64,000 nt of DNA from Opitutus sp. (GTDB lineage: Bacteria; Verrucomicrobiota; Verrucomicrobiae; Opitutales; Opitutaceae), in NCBI GenBank assembly GCA_009695065.1, contig SIBR01000008.1:1-64000 (forward strand). Reading direction: 5' to 3'. Shown piece by piece: positions 47,094-55,963 of the stretch. Numbering within the stretch: the first letter of the stretch is position 1; each line of letters opens with the position of its first letter. Position numbers and translations under genes: made by a program. The notes beneath the pieces are model-generated. The model searched no databases and was not told where the DNA came from. It saw only the letters and a program-made list of their open reading frames with translations.

Positions 47094-48452
47094 CTATACC
47101 TGATAGGATTTGAGCGGCACGGGATCGAGCACGTGCGACTCCGGGGCTTTTTCGGCCAGTTGGGCGGCGAACCACGCGCGGGCCGGCGGATCGCCGTGCG
47201 TGAGCACGATGCTGCGGGCGCCGGTCTGGATCGCGAATTCAAGCAGTTCCTCGCGGTCGGCATGACCGCTGAGTTCGAAACGCTCGACGCGCGCCTTGAT
47301 CTTTGCCCGCACGTGCGCGGCCTCGAAGAGGAAGTCGTCGCCGGGCTTGGTCGCCAGCAACTGGCCGCCCGGCGTGTCGGGATCGCAGTAGCCGACAAAG
47401 CCGATGGTGTTGCGGGCGTGGCCCACGAGGCCGGACGCCAGCATGTAGCTCGGCGTGTTTTCGACCATCATGCCCGAACTCACGATATAAAGGGCCTTTT
47501 CCTGCTGATCCTCCCCGGCCTTCAGCTTCCGGGGCAGCGGCTTGGTGTGGAGATCCTTCAAGATGTTTCGGTTGAACTGGATGTGCTTCGTCTTGCGGGC
47601 GATCTCGTCGAAGTAGTCCGAGAGGTCGACGCCGAGGCCCGAGGCGTAGATGGGGCACTCCACGATGCGGCCGAATTTTCGCGCGTCGTGGACGATGGTC
47701 AGAATTTCCTGCATCCGCCCGAGGGCGAAAACCGGCAGGAGGAAGGAGCCGCCACGCTGGATGGTATCGTTGATCGAGGTCACCAGGCGGGCGACCTCAT
47801 TGCCGCGTTCCTTGCCGGCGGGACGCTCGGTGATCCCCCGGGTTGTCTCCATCACCAGCGTATCGAAGTGCCCGGCGGGAAATTTGGCGCCCGGCAGGGT
47901 GCGCTGCGCCTCGAAAAGCACGTCGCCGGTGAAGAAGATCTGCCGGTGTTTGTGGCGGATCTCGACGCCCGCGGCTCCCGCGACGTGACCGGCCGGATGA
48001 AAAATAATTTCGATTTCATCCTTGGCGCCACGAAAGTGTTTGGCGTGACCGAATGGAAGCCCATTGAGGCGCTTGCCGCAGCGGTCGATCTCGTCGTGCG
48101 TGAAGAGCGGATAGTCGGGAATGTTTTCCTCCTCCCGCTGCCGCATCATGACATTGGCCGAATTGTGCAGCATCCGCTCCACCAGCATGCGGCTCGACGT
48201 TGTCATGATCACCGGTGTGTTGGGGTGCTCCCGCATCACGACCGGCAGACTGCCGATGTGATCAAGATGGCAATGGGTGATAATGATCAGGTCGAGGGTC
48301 AGGCCGCGAAGCGGCTGCAGATCGGGGGTTGCGGCGCGGCCAATTTTTTTCGGATTAAGCCCGCAATCGATCAGCACATTCAAATCCCCGAACTGAATGA
48401 ACAACGAGTTGGCGCCAATGCCGCCGGCGCGGTTCAGATCGATAAGCTTCAT
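47094..48452 (-). CDS. MBL-fold beta-CASP nuclease (CPSF73/YSH1-like), 452 aa
   Basis: RNA-processing metallo-beta-lactamase. Zinc motif THCHLDHIG (HxHxDH) near residue 60, then HPAGHVAGAAGVEI and FFTGDVLFEAQRT. The beta-CASP domain contains LVMETTRGITERPAGKERGN (motif A region) and the C-terminal motifs LSGHADREELLEFA and VLTHGDPPARAWFA. The family acts as endo/exoribonuclease. Frame intact; a monocistronic gene on the minus strand. Confidence 0.93.
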   Translation of the reverse strand: MKLIDLNRAGGIGANSLFIQFGDLNVLIDCGLNPKKIGRAATPDLQPLRGLTLDLIIITHCHLDHIGSLPVVMREHPNTPVIMTTSSRMLVERMLHNSANVMMRQREEENIPDYPLFTHDEIDRCGKRLNGLPFGHAKHFRGAKDEIEIIFHPAGHVAGAAGVEIRHKHRQIFFTGDVLFEAQRTLPGAKFPAGHFDTLVMETTRGITERPAGKERGNEVARLVTSINDTIQRGGSFLLPVFALGRMQEILTIVHDARKFGRIVECPIYASGLGVDLSDYFDEIARKTKHIQFNRNILKDLHTKPLPRKLKAGEDQQEKALYIVSSGMMVENTPSYMLASGLVGHARNTIGFVGYCDPDTPGGQLLATKPGDDFLFEAAHVRAKIKARVERFELSGHADREELLEFAIQTGARSIVLTHGDPPARAWFAAQLAEKAPESHVLDPVPLKSYQV

Positions 48453-48564
48453 GAGCGGGTGACAAAGAACGAGAATATTGGGGAGAACGAGAACGAAGTT
48501 TTACGTGACGAATCGCGGTGAAATTTGCTGCGTCCGCCGGTCGCACCGGCGCCGAATCGCACGG

Positions 48565-48948
48565 TCAACCACCGGGAATCGTCAGCTCGAACGGTGGGAG
48601 GATCACGTGGATCTTGTTTCCCAGCTCGTCGAGGCCGTGAAAACTGCCCCGGGCGGTCGCATCGAGACCAGTCACATGGTAACTGCTGTAGGAAAACTGT
48701 TCGCCCGGGTCCAGATGCGGAGTTTCGCCCACGATCTTGTCGCCTTCGATCACCAACTGGGTGCCATCCGAGTGAAGCACGACCCATTTACGGCCGAGGA
48801 GGGTCACACTCCGATCGGAGCCATTGCGGATGGTGATGAAATAGACGAAGGCATGCGGCTTGTCCGGCGGCAGGCTCACTCCGCCGTGGTGGTGGCAGAG
48901 TTTGTCGAGACTGGCGGTGAGACCGGATAGTTGCAGGGAGCAGGACAC
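48565..48948 (-). CDS. apaG: ApaG-domain protein, 127 aa
   Basis: Immunoglobulin-like ApaG/DUF525 fold, of uncertain function in bacteria (linked to divalent metals and nucleotide polyphosphates). The core FVYFITIRNGSDRSVTLLGR and the PGEQFSYSSYHVTG motif are clear. No ATG exists in frame before the homology: candidates are GTG at 48948 (VSCSLQLSGLTASLDKL), chosen because it gives the family length, or a distant GTG at 49047. No clear Shine-Dalgarno precedes either. Divergent from purH. Confidence 0.87.
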   Translation of the reverse strand: MSCSLQLSGLTASLDKLCHHHGGVSLPPDKPHAFVYFITIRNGSDRSVTLLGRKWVVLHSDGTQLVIEGDKIVGETPHLDPGEQFSYSSYHVTGLDATARGSFHGLDELGNKIHVILPPFELTIPGG

Positions 48949-49094
48949 GGGGGGAAAGAGACCCGGGAATGCGCGGGCGGCAAGTCCGGTGTGCAGAAGC
49001 ACCGGGCCAGCCAAGGCCCGACGGCCGGGTTTCCCGGCCCCGCGCACGGCTTTGCGCTTGCTGCATACCGGGGTGATAAACAGAAATCGCGCCC

Positions 49095-50654
49095 ATGGCC
49101 AAACTCGCCCTTCTTTCTGTTTCCGACAAAAGCGGCCTCGTGGAATTCGCGACGGCGCTCGTGCGCACCCACGGCTACACGCTGCTCTCCACCGGCGGCA
49201 CGGCCAAATTGCTGGCGGAAAAGAGCCTGCCGGTGACGGAGGTCAGCCAGCACACCGGATTTCCCGAAATCATGGAGGGGCGGGTGAAGACCCTGCACCC
49301 AAAAATTCACGGTGGACTGCTGTGCCGCCGCGACAAGCCCGAGCATCTGGCGGAAGCGACCAAGAACGCCATCGAGTTGATCGATCTCGTGGTCGTGAAT
49401 CTTTATCCTTTCGAACAAACCGTCGCGAAGCCCGGCGTGCATCTTGAGGAGGCGATCGAGAACATCGACATCGGCGGACCTTCGATGCTGCGGAGCGCCG
49501 CCAAAAACCACGAGAGCGTCACGGTGGTTTGCGATCCGGGCGACTACCCCGCGGTGATCGAGGCGCTCGCCGTGGAAGAAAGTGAGCCGGCCAAACTTGC
49601 CGGGCTGCGCCGCAAACTTGCCTTGAAGGTGTTTCAACGGACGGCGAGTTACGACGCGGCGATCGCGCGGTATCTGGAAGCCCAGGCCGCTGAGCCGGAT
49701 CTCGCGACGCTGAGCGGATTTCCGCCGACCCTGGCGCTTTCGTGGAAGAAAGCCCAGGCGCTGCGCTACGGGGAGAATCCGCACCAGCAAGCGGCGCTTT
49801 ACGGCACATTTCACGATCACTTCAAGCAACTGCAGGGCAAGGAGCTCTCGTATAATAATATTTTGGACATCACCGCGGCGACTTACCTGATCGGCGAGTT
49901 CGAGCGGCCAACCGTCGCAATTTTGAAGCACACGAATCCGTGCGGGGTCGGCAGCGCGGACACGCTGTTGGCGGCGTGGGAGAAAGCCTACGCAACGGAC
50001 CGGCAGGCTCCCTTCGGTGGCATCATTGTTGTCAACCAGACCGTCGGACAGGACTTGGCCGAGCAGATCAAGGAGATCTTCACCGAGGTGATCATTGCGC
50101 CTCGTTTCACCGATGAGGCGCTGGCAATCTTTGCGAAGAAGAAGAACCTGCGCCTGATGATTGCCAGTGGAGGCATCGGCGCCGATGCGCTGCAGGAGAT
50201 TCGCTCCGTGGTCGGTGGCGTCCTCGTGCAGGATCGCGATCGCACGTTGGGCAATGTCCGGGAGTTCAAGGTCGTGACCAAGCGGACGCCGACGGAGGAC
50301 GAGTGGAAGGCGATGATGTTCGGGTGGAGGGTCGGCAAACATGTGAAATCGAATTCGATCGTTTATTGCCGCGGTGAGCAGACGCTGGGAGTTGGGGCGG
50401 GGCAGATGGCTCGCGTCGATAGTTCCCGGATCGCGGTGTGGAAGGCCGGCGAAGCCGGACTGGACCTGCGGGGCTCGGTCGTCGCCAGCGAGGCGCTATT
50501 CCCCTTTGCCGATGGATTGCTGGCCGCGGCGGACGCGGGCGCCACGGCGGCGATTCAACCCGGTGGAGCGATCCGCGATCCGGAGGTCATCGCCGCCGCC
50601 GATGCCCGCGGCATGGCGATGGTGTTTACCGGCAGCCGGCACTTCAAACATTGA
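49095..50654 (+). CDS. purH: Bifunctional AICAR formyltransferase / IMP cyclohydrolase, 519 aa
   Basis: Last two steps of de novo IMP synthesis. Residues 1-200 are the MGS-like cyclohydrolase ([43 protein letters not shown]). The transformylase follows with [14 protein letters not shown], the catalytic [15 protein letters not shown] and the substrate loop [12 protein letters not shown]. It ends [12 protein letters not shown], the usual family ending. Intact. The decayed protease gene follows 44 bp later. Confidence 0.97.
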   Translation: MAKLALLSVSDKSGLVEFATALVRTHGYTLLSTGGTAKLLAEKSLPVTEVSQHTGFPEIMEGRVKTLHPKIHGGLLCRRDKPEHLAEATKNAIELIDLVVVNLYPFEQTVAKPGVHLEEAIENIDIGGPSMLRSAAKNHESVTVVCDPGDYPAVIEALAVEESEPAKLAGLRRKLALKVFQRTASYDAAIARYLEAQAAEPDLATLSGFPPTLALSWKKAQALRYGENPHQQAALYGTFHDHFKQLQGKELSYNNILDITAATYLIGEFERPTVAILKHTNPCGVGSADTLLAAWEKAYATDRQAPFGGIIVVNQTVGQDLAEQIKEIFTEVIIAPRFTDEALAIFAKKKNLRLMIASGGIGADALQEIRSVVGGVLVQDRDRTLGNVREFKVVTKRTPTEDEWKAMMFGWRVGKHVKSNSIVYCRGEQTLGVGAGQMARVDSSRIAVWKAGEAGLDLRGSVVASEALFPFADGLLAAADAGATAAIQPGGAIRDPEVIAAADARGMAMVFTGSRHFKH

Positions 50655-50698
50655 GGCGATGGCGGGTGCTCGCATAGCCTTCCTGTAAGGTGCTGGCT

Positions 50699-51519
50699 AT
50701 GAAACGTGGCTTTCAACTGTTCGCCGGTTTGACGGTGCTGGCGCTCGCCGGCTGCTAAACCAATTCCGTCACCGGCCGCAGATCGCTCGTCCTGCTCTCG
50801 CAAGGCGAAGAACTATCGCTCGGGCAGGAATCGTTCTCGGCCATCCAGAAGAAGGAGGAGGTGTCGGCCGATCTCCGATTCAAGGAACGGGTCGCACGGG
50901 TGGGTGGGCGGATCGCCCAAGCGGTCGGCGATCAGCTGCCGGATGCCAAGTGAGAGTTCGTGGTTTTCAACTCGCCCGAGGTTAACGCCTTCGCGCTGCC
51001 GGGTGGGAAGGTGGGTGTATATACGTGCCTTTTGCAGCTCGCGGAGAGCGACGCCGAACTGGCCACCGCGCTGGGACACGAAATCGGGCACGTCATCGCC
51101 CGGCACGGCGCGGAGCGAATGTCGAAAGCGATAATCCTGGCCGGCGTCGGCGAGCTGGCCGCTTCCACCGTCGAAAGCAAAACCGACCAGAACAAGCGCC
51201 AGCTGTTCGAACTCGCCTACGGTGGGCTGATCCCGGTGGGCCGCGTCCTGCCGCATTGGCGCGCCAAGGAAAGCGAAGCCGACCAAATGGGCGCGGTCTA
51301 TGTGCAGCGCGGGCCGGCTACGACCCGCGCGCGGCTATCGCCTTTTGGCAGAAAATGGTGGCGCAAAAAAGGGGCCGCGGAAAACGCGGGCACGCCGACT
51401 GGAAGCTTGGGCGCGCTCTTTTCGACCCATCCCCACGATGAAAAGCGGATCGCGGATCTTTGGGCACTCATGCCCCGGGTAAGCCGATCTACGAACAGAA
51501 CCGCGAACGCTTTCGGTAA
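50699..51519 (+). pseudogene. M48-family lipoprotein metalloprotease, multiply disrupted
   Basis: A LoiP/YcaL-like periplasmic Zn-protease. The lipoprotein signal MKRGFQLFAGLTVLALAGC is followed at once by TAA (50756-50758), where Gln is possible. TGA (50951-50953) replaces the expected Trp of the WEFVVFNSPEVNAF block. The zinc motif LGHEIGHVIARHG is intact. Frameshifts follow at about 51300 (into a frame reading AARAGYDPRAAIAFWQKM), about 51400-51425 (back to LFSTHPHDEKRIADLW) and about 51475 (to KPIYEQNRERFR, ending TAA 51517-51519). Five lesions in about 820 bp argue for true decay. Confidence 0.92.
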
Positions 51520-51660
51520 CGCGGTAAGGCGGACGAAGCGTCCGGGCGGGCAGGATTGCTCCGCGTGGTGTGGCGATCGGGAGTTTGAATACACCCGGCT
51601 TTCTCCCGCCGGCGGTTTTTCCTGTTGGCGGGAGCGATCGTTTTCGACCACCGTACGGGC

Positions 51661-53040
51661 ATGTTCGATCATGTTGAAAAACTAAAAGAATTCATCCGCC
51701 AGCCCAGCGTCTCGACTGATTCGAAGTATCGTGACGGAATGAAAGGGGCTCAGGAATTTGTTGCAGGCCTCCTCGGTTCACTCGGTTTTTCGGTCGAGGT
51801 GGTCGAAACCGAGCGACATCCGCTAATTCTGGCGGAACGCGGCGGCAGCCCGGATTGGCCGCACGTGCTGATATACGGTCACTACGACGTGCAACCGGCC
51901 GACCCGTTGAACCTTTGGAAAACGCCGGCCTTCGAGCCAACCATTGTGGGGAATCGCATTTATGGTCGTGGCGCGGCGGATAACAAAGGTCCGCTCACCA
52001 CGATCATTGCAGGCGTCGCGCAGCTGCTGGAGGAAAATCCCGGTGTGCCGCTACGGATCAGCTTTTTGGTGGAAGGGGAGGAAGAGATCGGGAGTCCGAG
52101 TTTCCCCAAATTCCTCGCTCGCTATGCCGACCGGCTAGGCAAGGCCGATTTTGTTTTCCTTTGCGACACCGCCCTGCCCAACGAGGACCAGGTCGTCCTC
52201 ACGTGCGGGCTGCGGGGCCTGACGCTGTTCGACGTCCAGCTCACCGGCGCCAAGGGAGACCTGCATTCGGGACTGCATGGCGGCGTGCTGCGCAATCCCA
52301 TCCAAGCCCTGGCGGAAATCTTGGCGACCCTGCATCTGCCGGATGGACGGGTGAACGTCCCGGGTTTTTACGACGCGGTTCTCGAGGTTGAGCCCTGGGA
52401 ACGGGCGGAGCTCAAGAAGCTGGGCGCCGACGAGCAGTCGTATGCCAGCTTCCTCGGCATTGATTCATTCTACACGCCGCCGGGATTCTCGCCGTTCGAG
52501 GCCTCGCGATTCCAACCGACGCTGGAGTTCAATGGCATCGGCGGTGGCTATCACGGCGAGGGGACTAAGACCGTGATTCCCAGCAAGGCGTTCGCGAAAA
52601 TCAGTTGCCGCCTCGTGCCCAATCAGGCGCCAGAGCAGATCAAAAAGCTGGTGATGGATGCGATTCGGGCCAGGACCCCGTCGGGGATAAAGTTGGAGTT
52701 TATCGATCACCACCACGCGGATCCCTACATCGTCGTTCCGCCGGATCGCTCGAACACACCCAAGGATCAGCCTGCGGTGCTGGGTCGGGCCTTCCGCGCC
52801 GCCGAAGGGGCCGTGTCCGAAGTGTGGGGACGCCCGCCGCTTTACCTGCGCGAGGGGGGGAGCGTTCCGATCATCGCAGCGATCAAACGCGTGACCGGGC
52901 TCGATTCCGTAATGCTTGGGCTGTTTCTGCCGGAGGACAATCTCCACGCGCCCAACGAAAGTTTTAACCTCGACGTGATGAAGAAGGGGATCGAAACCGT
53001 CCGGCGAATGCTCGCCCGTCTGGCGAACGAACACGGTTGA
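51661..53040 (+). CDS. M20-family metallopeptidase (dipeptidase), 459 aa
   Basis: Di-zinc peptidase of the carnosinase-like M20 branch. Metal ligands: VLIYGHYDVQPADP (His), GRGAADNKGP (bridging Asp), VEGEEEIGSP (catalytic Glu-Glu), CDTALP (Asp) and the final His in FLPEDNLHAPNE. The lid/dimerisation domain with LHSGLHGGVLRNP is in place. The start MFDHVEKLKEFIRQPSVS is family-typical. It follows the M48 remnant and ends before a shared hairpin. Confidence 0.94.
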   Translation: MFDHVEKLKEFIRQPSVSTDSKYRDGMKGAQEFVAGLLGSLGFSVEVVETERHPLILAERGGSPDWPHVLIYGHYDVQPADPLNLWKTPAFEPTIVGNRIYGRGAADNKGPLTTIIAGVAQLLEENPGVPLRISFLVEGEEEIGSPSFPKFLARYADRLGKADFVFLCDTALPNEDQVVLTCGLRGLTLFDVQLTGAKGDLHSGLHGGVLRNPIQALAEILATLHLPDGRVNVPGFYDAVLEVEPWERAELKKLGADEQSYASFLGIDSFYTPPGFSPFEASRFQPTLEFNGIGGGYHGEGTKTVIPSKAFAKISCRLVPNQAPEQIKKLVMDAIRARTPSGIKLEFIDHHHADPYIVVPPDRSNTPKDQPAVLGRAFRAAEGAVSEVWGRPPLYLREGGSVPIIAAIKRVTGLDSVMLGLFLPEDNLHAPNESFNLDVMKKGIETVRRMLARLANEHG

Positions 53041-53050
53041 GCCGCGGAAA

Positions 53051-53081
53051 ATAAAAAACGCCGCGGGGTTACCGCGGCGTT
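53051..53081 (-). terminator. Terminator of the Pal-like gene (possibly bidirectional)
   Basis: AACGCCGCGG (53057-53066) pairs with CCGCGGCGTT (53072-53081) around a 5-base loop. On the minus strand it is followed by TTTTTTAT, a good terminator 23 bp after the Pal-like stop. On the plus strand it lies 17 bp after the M20 gene but has a weak tail. Confidence 0.9.
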
Positions 53082-53103
53082 CTTGCTGAAAGATCCGAAT
53101 CGG

Positions 53104-53685
53104 TCAGAGGGGGGCTCCGCCTAGCGCTTTGGCTTTGATGATCACCAAGTCGCTCCGGCGATCTTTGGCCGTGGCCGCATCGTCGGAATTCTTAGACGCT
53201 TCGAGACTGCCTTTCGAATTTGACTCAAGCCGGGTCGCGGGCACGCCCAACGATTGAAGGTATTTCTTCGCAGCGTTCGCGCGTCGATCGCCCAAGCCAA
53301 GATTGTATTCGGCGGTCCCGCGCCAGTCGCAATGACCTTCGAGGAGCAGACGGGTGCCGGGATTCTTGTCGAGGTAGTCTTTGGCGGCCTGAAGCTTGGC
53401 CCGTTCCGGCTGTTTTACGTCCGAACGGTCAAAATCGAAATACACGGGCTGCAGTAGGCCGCGAATCGTGTTGCCATTGTCGATGACGCCATCGGGCAGA
53501 CGGGCCTGCAAATCCGTTCCCGGTGCGAGATCGACCGGCGCGGGGGCCAGGATATCACGTCCGCCCGTCTGCGGTCCGAGCACAGTGGCGGAGGGATCCG
53601 GCCGGGGCGGCTTTTTGCTGCAGCCACCAAGGAGGCACGCGGCAGTGGCAACGAGGGCACAAATTTTCTTCGAAACAAGGTTCAT
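53104..53685 (-). CDS. Peptidoglycan-associated (Pal/OmpA-like) lipoprotein, 193 aa
   Basis: Outer-membrane lipoprotein that ties the membrane to peptidoglycan. The lipoprotein signal MNLVSKKICALVATAACLLG ends in a GGC lipobox. The OmpA-like domain follows: VYFDFDRSDVKQPERAKLQ, LLLEGHCDWRGTAEYNLGLG and RRANAAKKYLQSLGV, the usual peptidoglycan-binding motifs. The ATG at 53685 is chosen. No tol genes are nearby; the gene stands alone with its own terminator. Confidence 0.93.
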   Translation of the reverse strand: MNLVSKKICALVATAACLLGGCSKKPPRPDPSATVLGPQTGGRDILAPAPVDLAPGTDLQARLPDGVIDNGNTIRGLLQPVYFDFDRSDVKQPERAKLQAAKDYLDKNPGTRLLLEGHCDWRGTAEYNLGLGDRRANAAKKYLQSLGVPATRLESNSKGSLEASKNSDDAATAKDRRSDLVIIKAKALGGAPL

Positions 53686-53753
53686 GAGAAGGAGAAGGGG
53701 ACGAGAAGACGAGAAAGAGCTATTGGGCAAACGCGCGCGGGCCGGCAAGGCTT

Positions 53754-54400
53754 TTACACCGTCTTTTTTAGTTCAATCAAGCCGACTTCCAACGCGTACC
53801 GCGTCAGACTCGCCAAGTCATGCAGGTTCAATTTGCGCTTCAAGCTTGTCCGGTGATTATCGACGGTTTTGACGCTGATACCGAGCTTAGCCGCGATTTC
53901 CTTGGTGCTGTGGCTCTCGGCCACCAACTGCAAAATTTCGCGTTCGCGATCCGTCAGAAAATCAGGGATATTGCTCGACGCGGGATTCGCCACGACATTG
54001 CGCAAAAGCGCGGCCACGGCCGGGCCAAAGTAAGTGCCGCCGTTGGCTACGGTCTCCAGACCCTTCTTGAACTCGAACAGCCCCACCGTCTTTTCAACAA
54101 ATCCGTGGGCGCCGGCCTCCAGCATCTCGCGAACAAGCACGGGGTTCTCGTGGCCGGAAAATACCAGAACTCTCATCTGGGCGGCTTTTTGCTGACGCGG
54201 CGCAAGATATCGACGCCGTTCAAACCTGGAAGCTTGGCGTCCAATACGCACACGTCGGGATTGGTTTCGAGGCAAAGGGTTATCGCACTCTGGCCATTCC
54301 CCGCCTCGCCAACGACCTGGTAATTGGCGTCCAGTCGCAGGATCTCGACCAACATTTCGCGGATGGCGGTTTGGTCTTCGATGATGCAAAGGCGTTTCAT
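53754..54400 (-). pseudogene. NarL/LuxR-type response regulator with a single frameshift
   Basis: Two-component response regulator. The receiver domain starts [20 protein letters not shown] (ATG at 54400), with the phosphoacceptor Asp in CVLDAKLPG. At AGC-AAA-AAG (five T on the plus strand, 54186-54190) the frame stops four codons later. Reading on in the -1 frame gives [17 protein letters not shown], the conserved Lys in FVEKTVG, and the LuxR HTH ([37 protein letters not shown]). Loss of one A from a run of six explains it. The IS4 element lies 11 bp upstream, so its promoter may also be displaced. Confidence 0.85.
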
Positions 54401-54411
54401 AGGACCGCGGC

Positions 54412-54427
54412 CACGGCTGTCCAGTTA
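54412..54427 (+). repeat. Left terminal inverted repeat of the IS4 element
   Basis: CACGGCTGTCCAGTTA, an exact reverse complement of 55677-55692. Confidence 0.85.
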
Positions 54428-54486
54428 TGAGTAGTTCATCTCCAACTGGTTAGGAGTAGCAAGGTGACTGTCGCTTGTATGAATAT

Positions 54487-55567
54487 TCATAAGAATTTAA
54501 CACTGACCACTTGCAGAATCTCCCGGAGCGACTGCAGCAGGTTTTTGCGCTGCCTGGCGATCGCGACCAAGAGAAAGGCGGACAGGGCGGCCCAGAGCTG
54601 AACCCGCACCCCGTTCGGCGAGGTGCTGAAAAATCCGCGCAGTCGCAGGTGCTGTTTGAGCCAACGAAAGAAAAGTTCGATGGCCCAGCGGCGGCGATAG
54701 ATCAGCGCGATGATCAGGGCATCGAGTGCGAATTGATTGGTGAGGAAAACCAGCGCCTGCCCGGTTTCGGGATCGAGATAGCGGATCCGCCGCAGCGGCT
54801 CGGGATAAGACGCACGGCCCTTGGTCGAGTTGAGTCGAATGGTTTGATCGCAGCGCAGGCCGGCCGTCTCGTTCACGGGACGCGAGGCCATGACATAGAA
54901 GGAGGTGTTGGTCTTGAGCCTGGTGACGAAGCACGCCCCCGCCGCATGCAACCGGTGCAATCGCGCGAAATCGAGATAGCCTCGGTCGATGACATAGTAG
55001 CTTCCCGGAGTTACCGGGATCTCGTCGAGCGACGCGATTTCGTGCCGATTGCCCTCGTAGATGCTAGCGAAAGCCGGAATGCCGGCGCGCAAATCGAGCA
55101 GCACGTTGAGCTTCACGGAAGCCAGCGTCTGCTTACACCTTGCCCACGGGAACAGCGCCATGCTCAGTTCGATGACGGTCGCATCCAAGGCGAACAGGTC
55201 CGCCTCCAATCCCAGTGCGGGCGGTGTCTCGGCATAGAGTCGTTGCGCCCGGCGCATCAGCCACCGCTGCCACGTCGGCAAAAACCCGCCAATCCCGATG
55301 CTCGTTCGCGTACGCCAGATTCGTGCGGGTCACGCGACCACGGATGCCCATCCGGTAGGCGAGCGCAGAGCGTGTTCGCAAGCAGGCTTCGATCCCGCGC
55401 AAGCTCTCGCGATACGTCAACTGACCGAAGACCATCGCGGCAAAATGATCGTAGGCGCTCAACGCTCGCGACGCCCGGGGCATCGGAAATCGGGCCGCCG
55501 CCCGCGACAGCTCGTTGGCATCCAGTCCGGCAAGAATCTGAGCGAAGACCGTCGGAGAGAGGTTCAT
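54487..55567 (-). pseudogene. IS4-family transposase, frameshifted
   Basis: DDE transposase. The N-terminal domain starts MNLSPTVFAQILAGLDANEL. At about 55262-55285 the frame changes after ANEHRDWRVFADVA to QRWLMRRAQRLYAE, best explained by one extra base. The catalytic residues are present in the second frame: LFALDATVIEL (D), YYVIDRGYLDF (D) and YRRRWAIELFFRWLK, a perfect IS4 Y-(2)-R-(3)-E-(6)-K signature. Without ribosomal frameshifting no active enzyme is made. Confidence 0.88.
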
Positions 55568-55676
55568 CTCCGGGCCAGAATGGTCCGGATCTCGGGTTTT
55601 GAAACCAAGTCGAAGACATCCCAATCGGTGCGTTACTCATCTCCTGAACGTTGCTTACAAAATCAAATCAAGCCCT

Positions 55677-55692
55677 TAACTGGACAGCCGTG
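55677..55692 (-). repeat. Right terminal inverted repeat of the IS4 element
   Basis: TAACTGGACAGCCGTG on the plus strand, an exact reverse complement of 54412-54427. Confidence 0.85.
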
Positions 55693-55715
55693 ATCCGGGG
55701 ATAATCATATTTGGG

Positions 55716-55790
55716 TGGTGGGTCGACTGGGATTCGAACCCAGAACCAACGACTTAAAAGGACGCTGCTCTACCATTGAGCTATCGACCC
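55716..55790 (-). tRNA. tRNA-Lys (anticodon TTT)
   Basis: A 75-nt cloverleaf with encoded CCA. The acceptor arms GGGTCGA and TCGACCC pair perfectly, D arm GCTC/GAGC has a 7-base loop, and the T arm is CTGGG-TTCGAAT-CCCAG. The anticodon loop CTTTTAA reads TTT (Lys). The anticodon stem GCGTC/GTCGT contains a G-T wobble and one T-T mismatch (30-40). It lies 23 bp from the IS4 right end. Confidence 0.93.
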
Positions 55791-55963
55791 CCGTTCCCAA
55801 AAGGGGGTGAAAATGGGTTTTTGCATCGCAGGTTTGCAAGGAATTTCTCCCCCGGCCAAGATGCGGCGCATTGACCGCGATGAAATGGCGTCCTATGCAG
55901 CCAGTTCCATCTAAGATCTTGGGAACAATTCAAAAATATACCCATCAAAGCGAGGCAGAACGT

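Larger units (their letters stand above)
54412..55692 (-). mobile_element. IS4-family insertion sequence, 1,281 bp, inactive
   Basis: The element is bounded by a perfect 16-bp inverted repeat: CACGGCTGTCCAGTTA at 54412-54427 and its reverse complement at 55677-55692. It contains one transposase frame broken by a frameshift. No direct target duplication is visible next to the repeats, so the true ends may lie a few bases inside (CTGTCCAGTTA). It sits between the response-regulator start and tRNA-Lys. Confidence 0.85.

Noticed and set aside
50951..50953. TGA as a selenocysteine codon in the M48 gene
   Set aside because: The family has Trp here, the gene carries four other lesions, and no selenocysteine insertion hairpin is evident.
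54173..54400. A stand-alone single-domain receiver protein
   Set aside because: The frame stops inside the receiver fold, before the conserved Lys, and the rest of the domain continues in the -1 frame, so it is a broken gene.
54400..55700. Genomic island with tRNA-Lys as attachment site
   Set aside because: The only mobile sequence beside the tRNA is a 1.28-kb IS4 element; no integrase or duplicated tRNA end was found.
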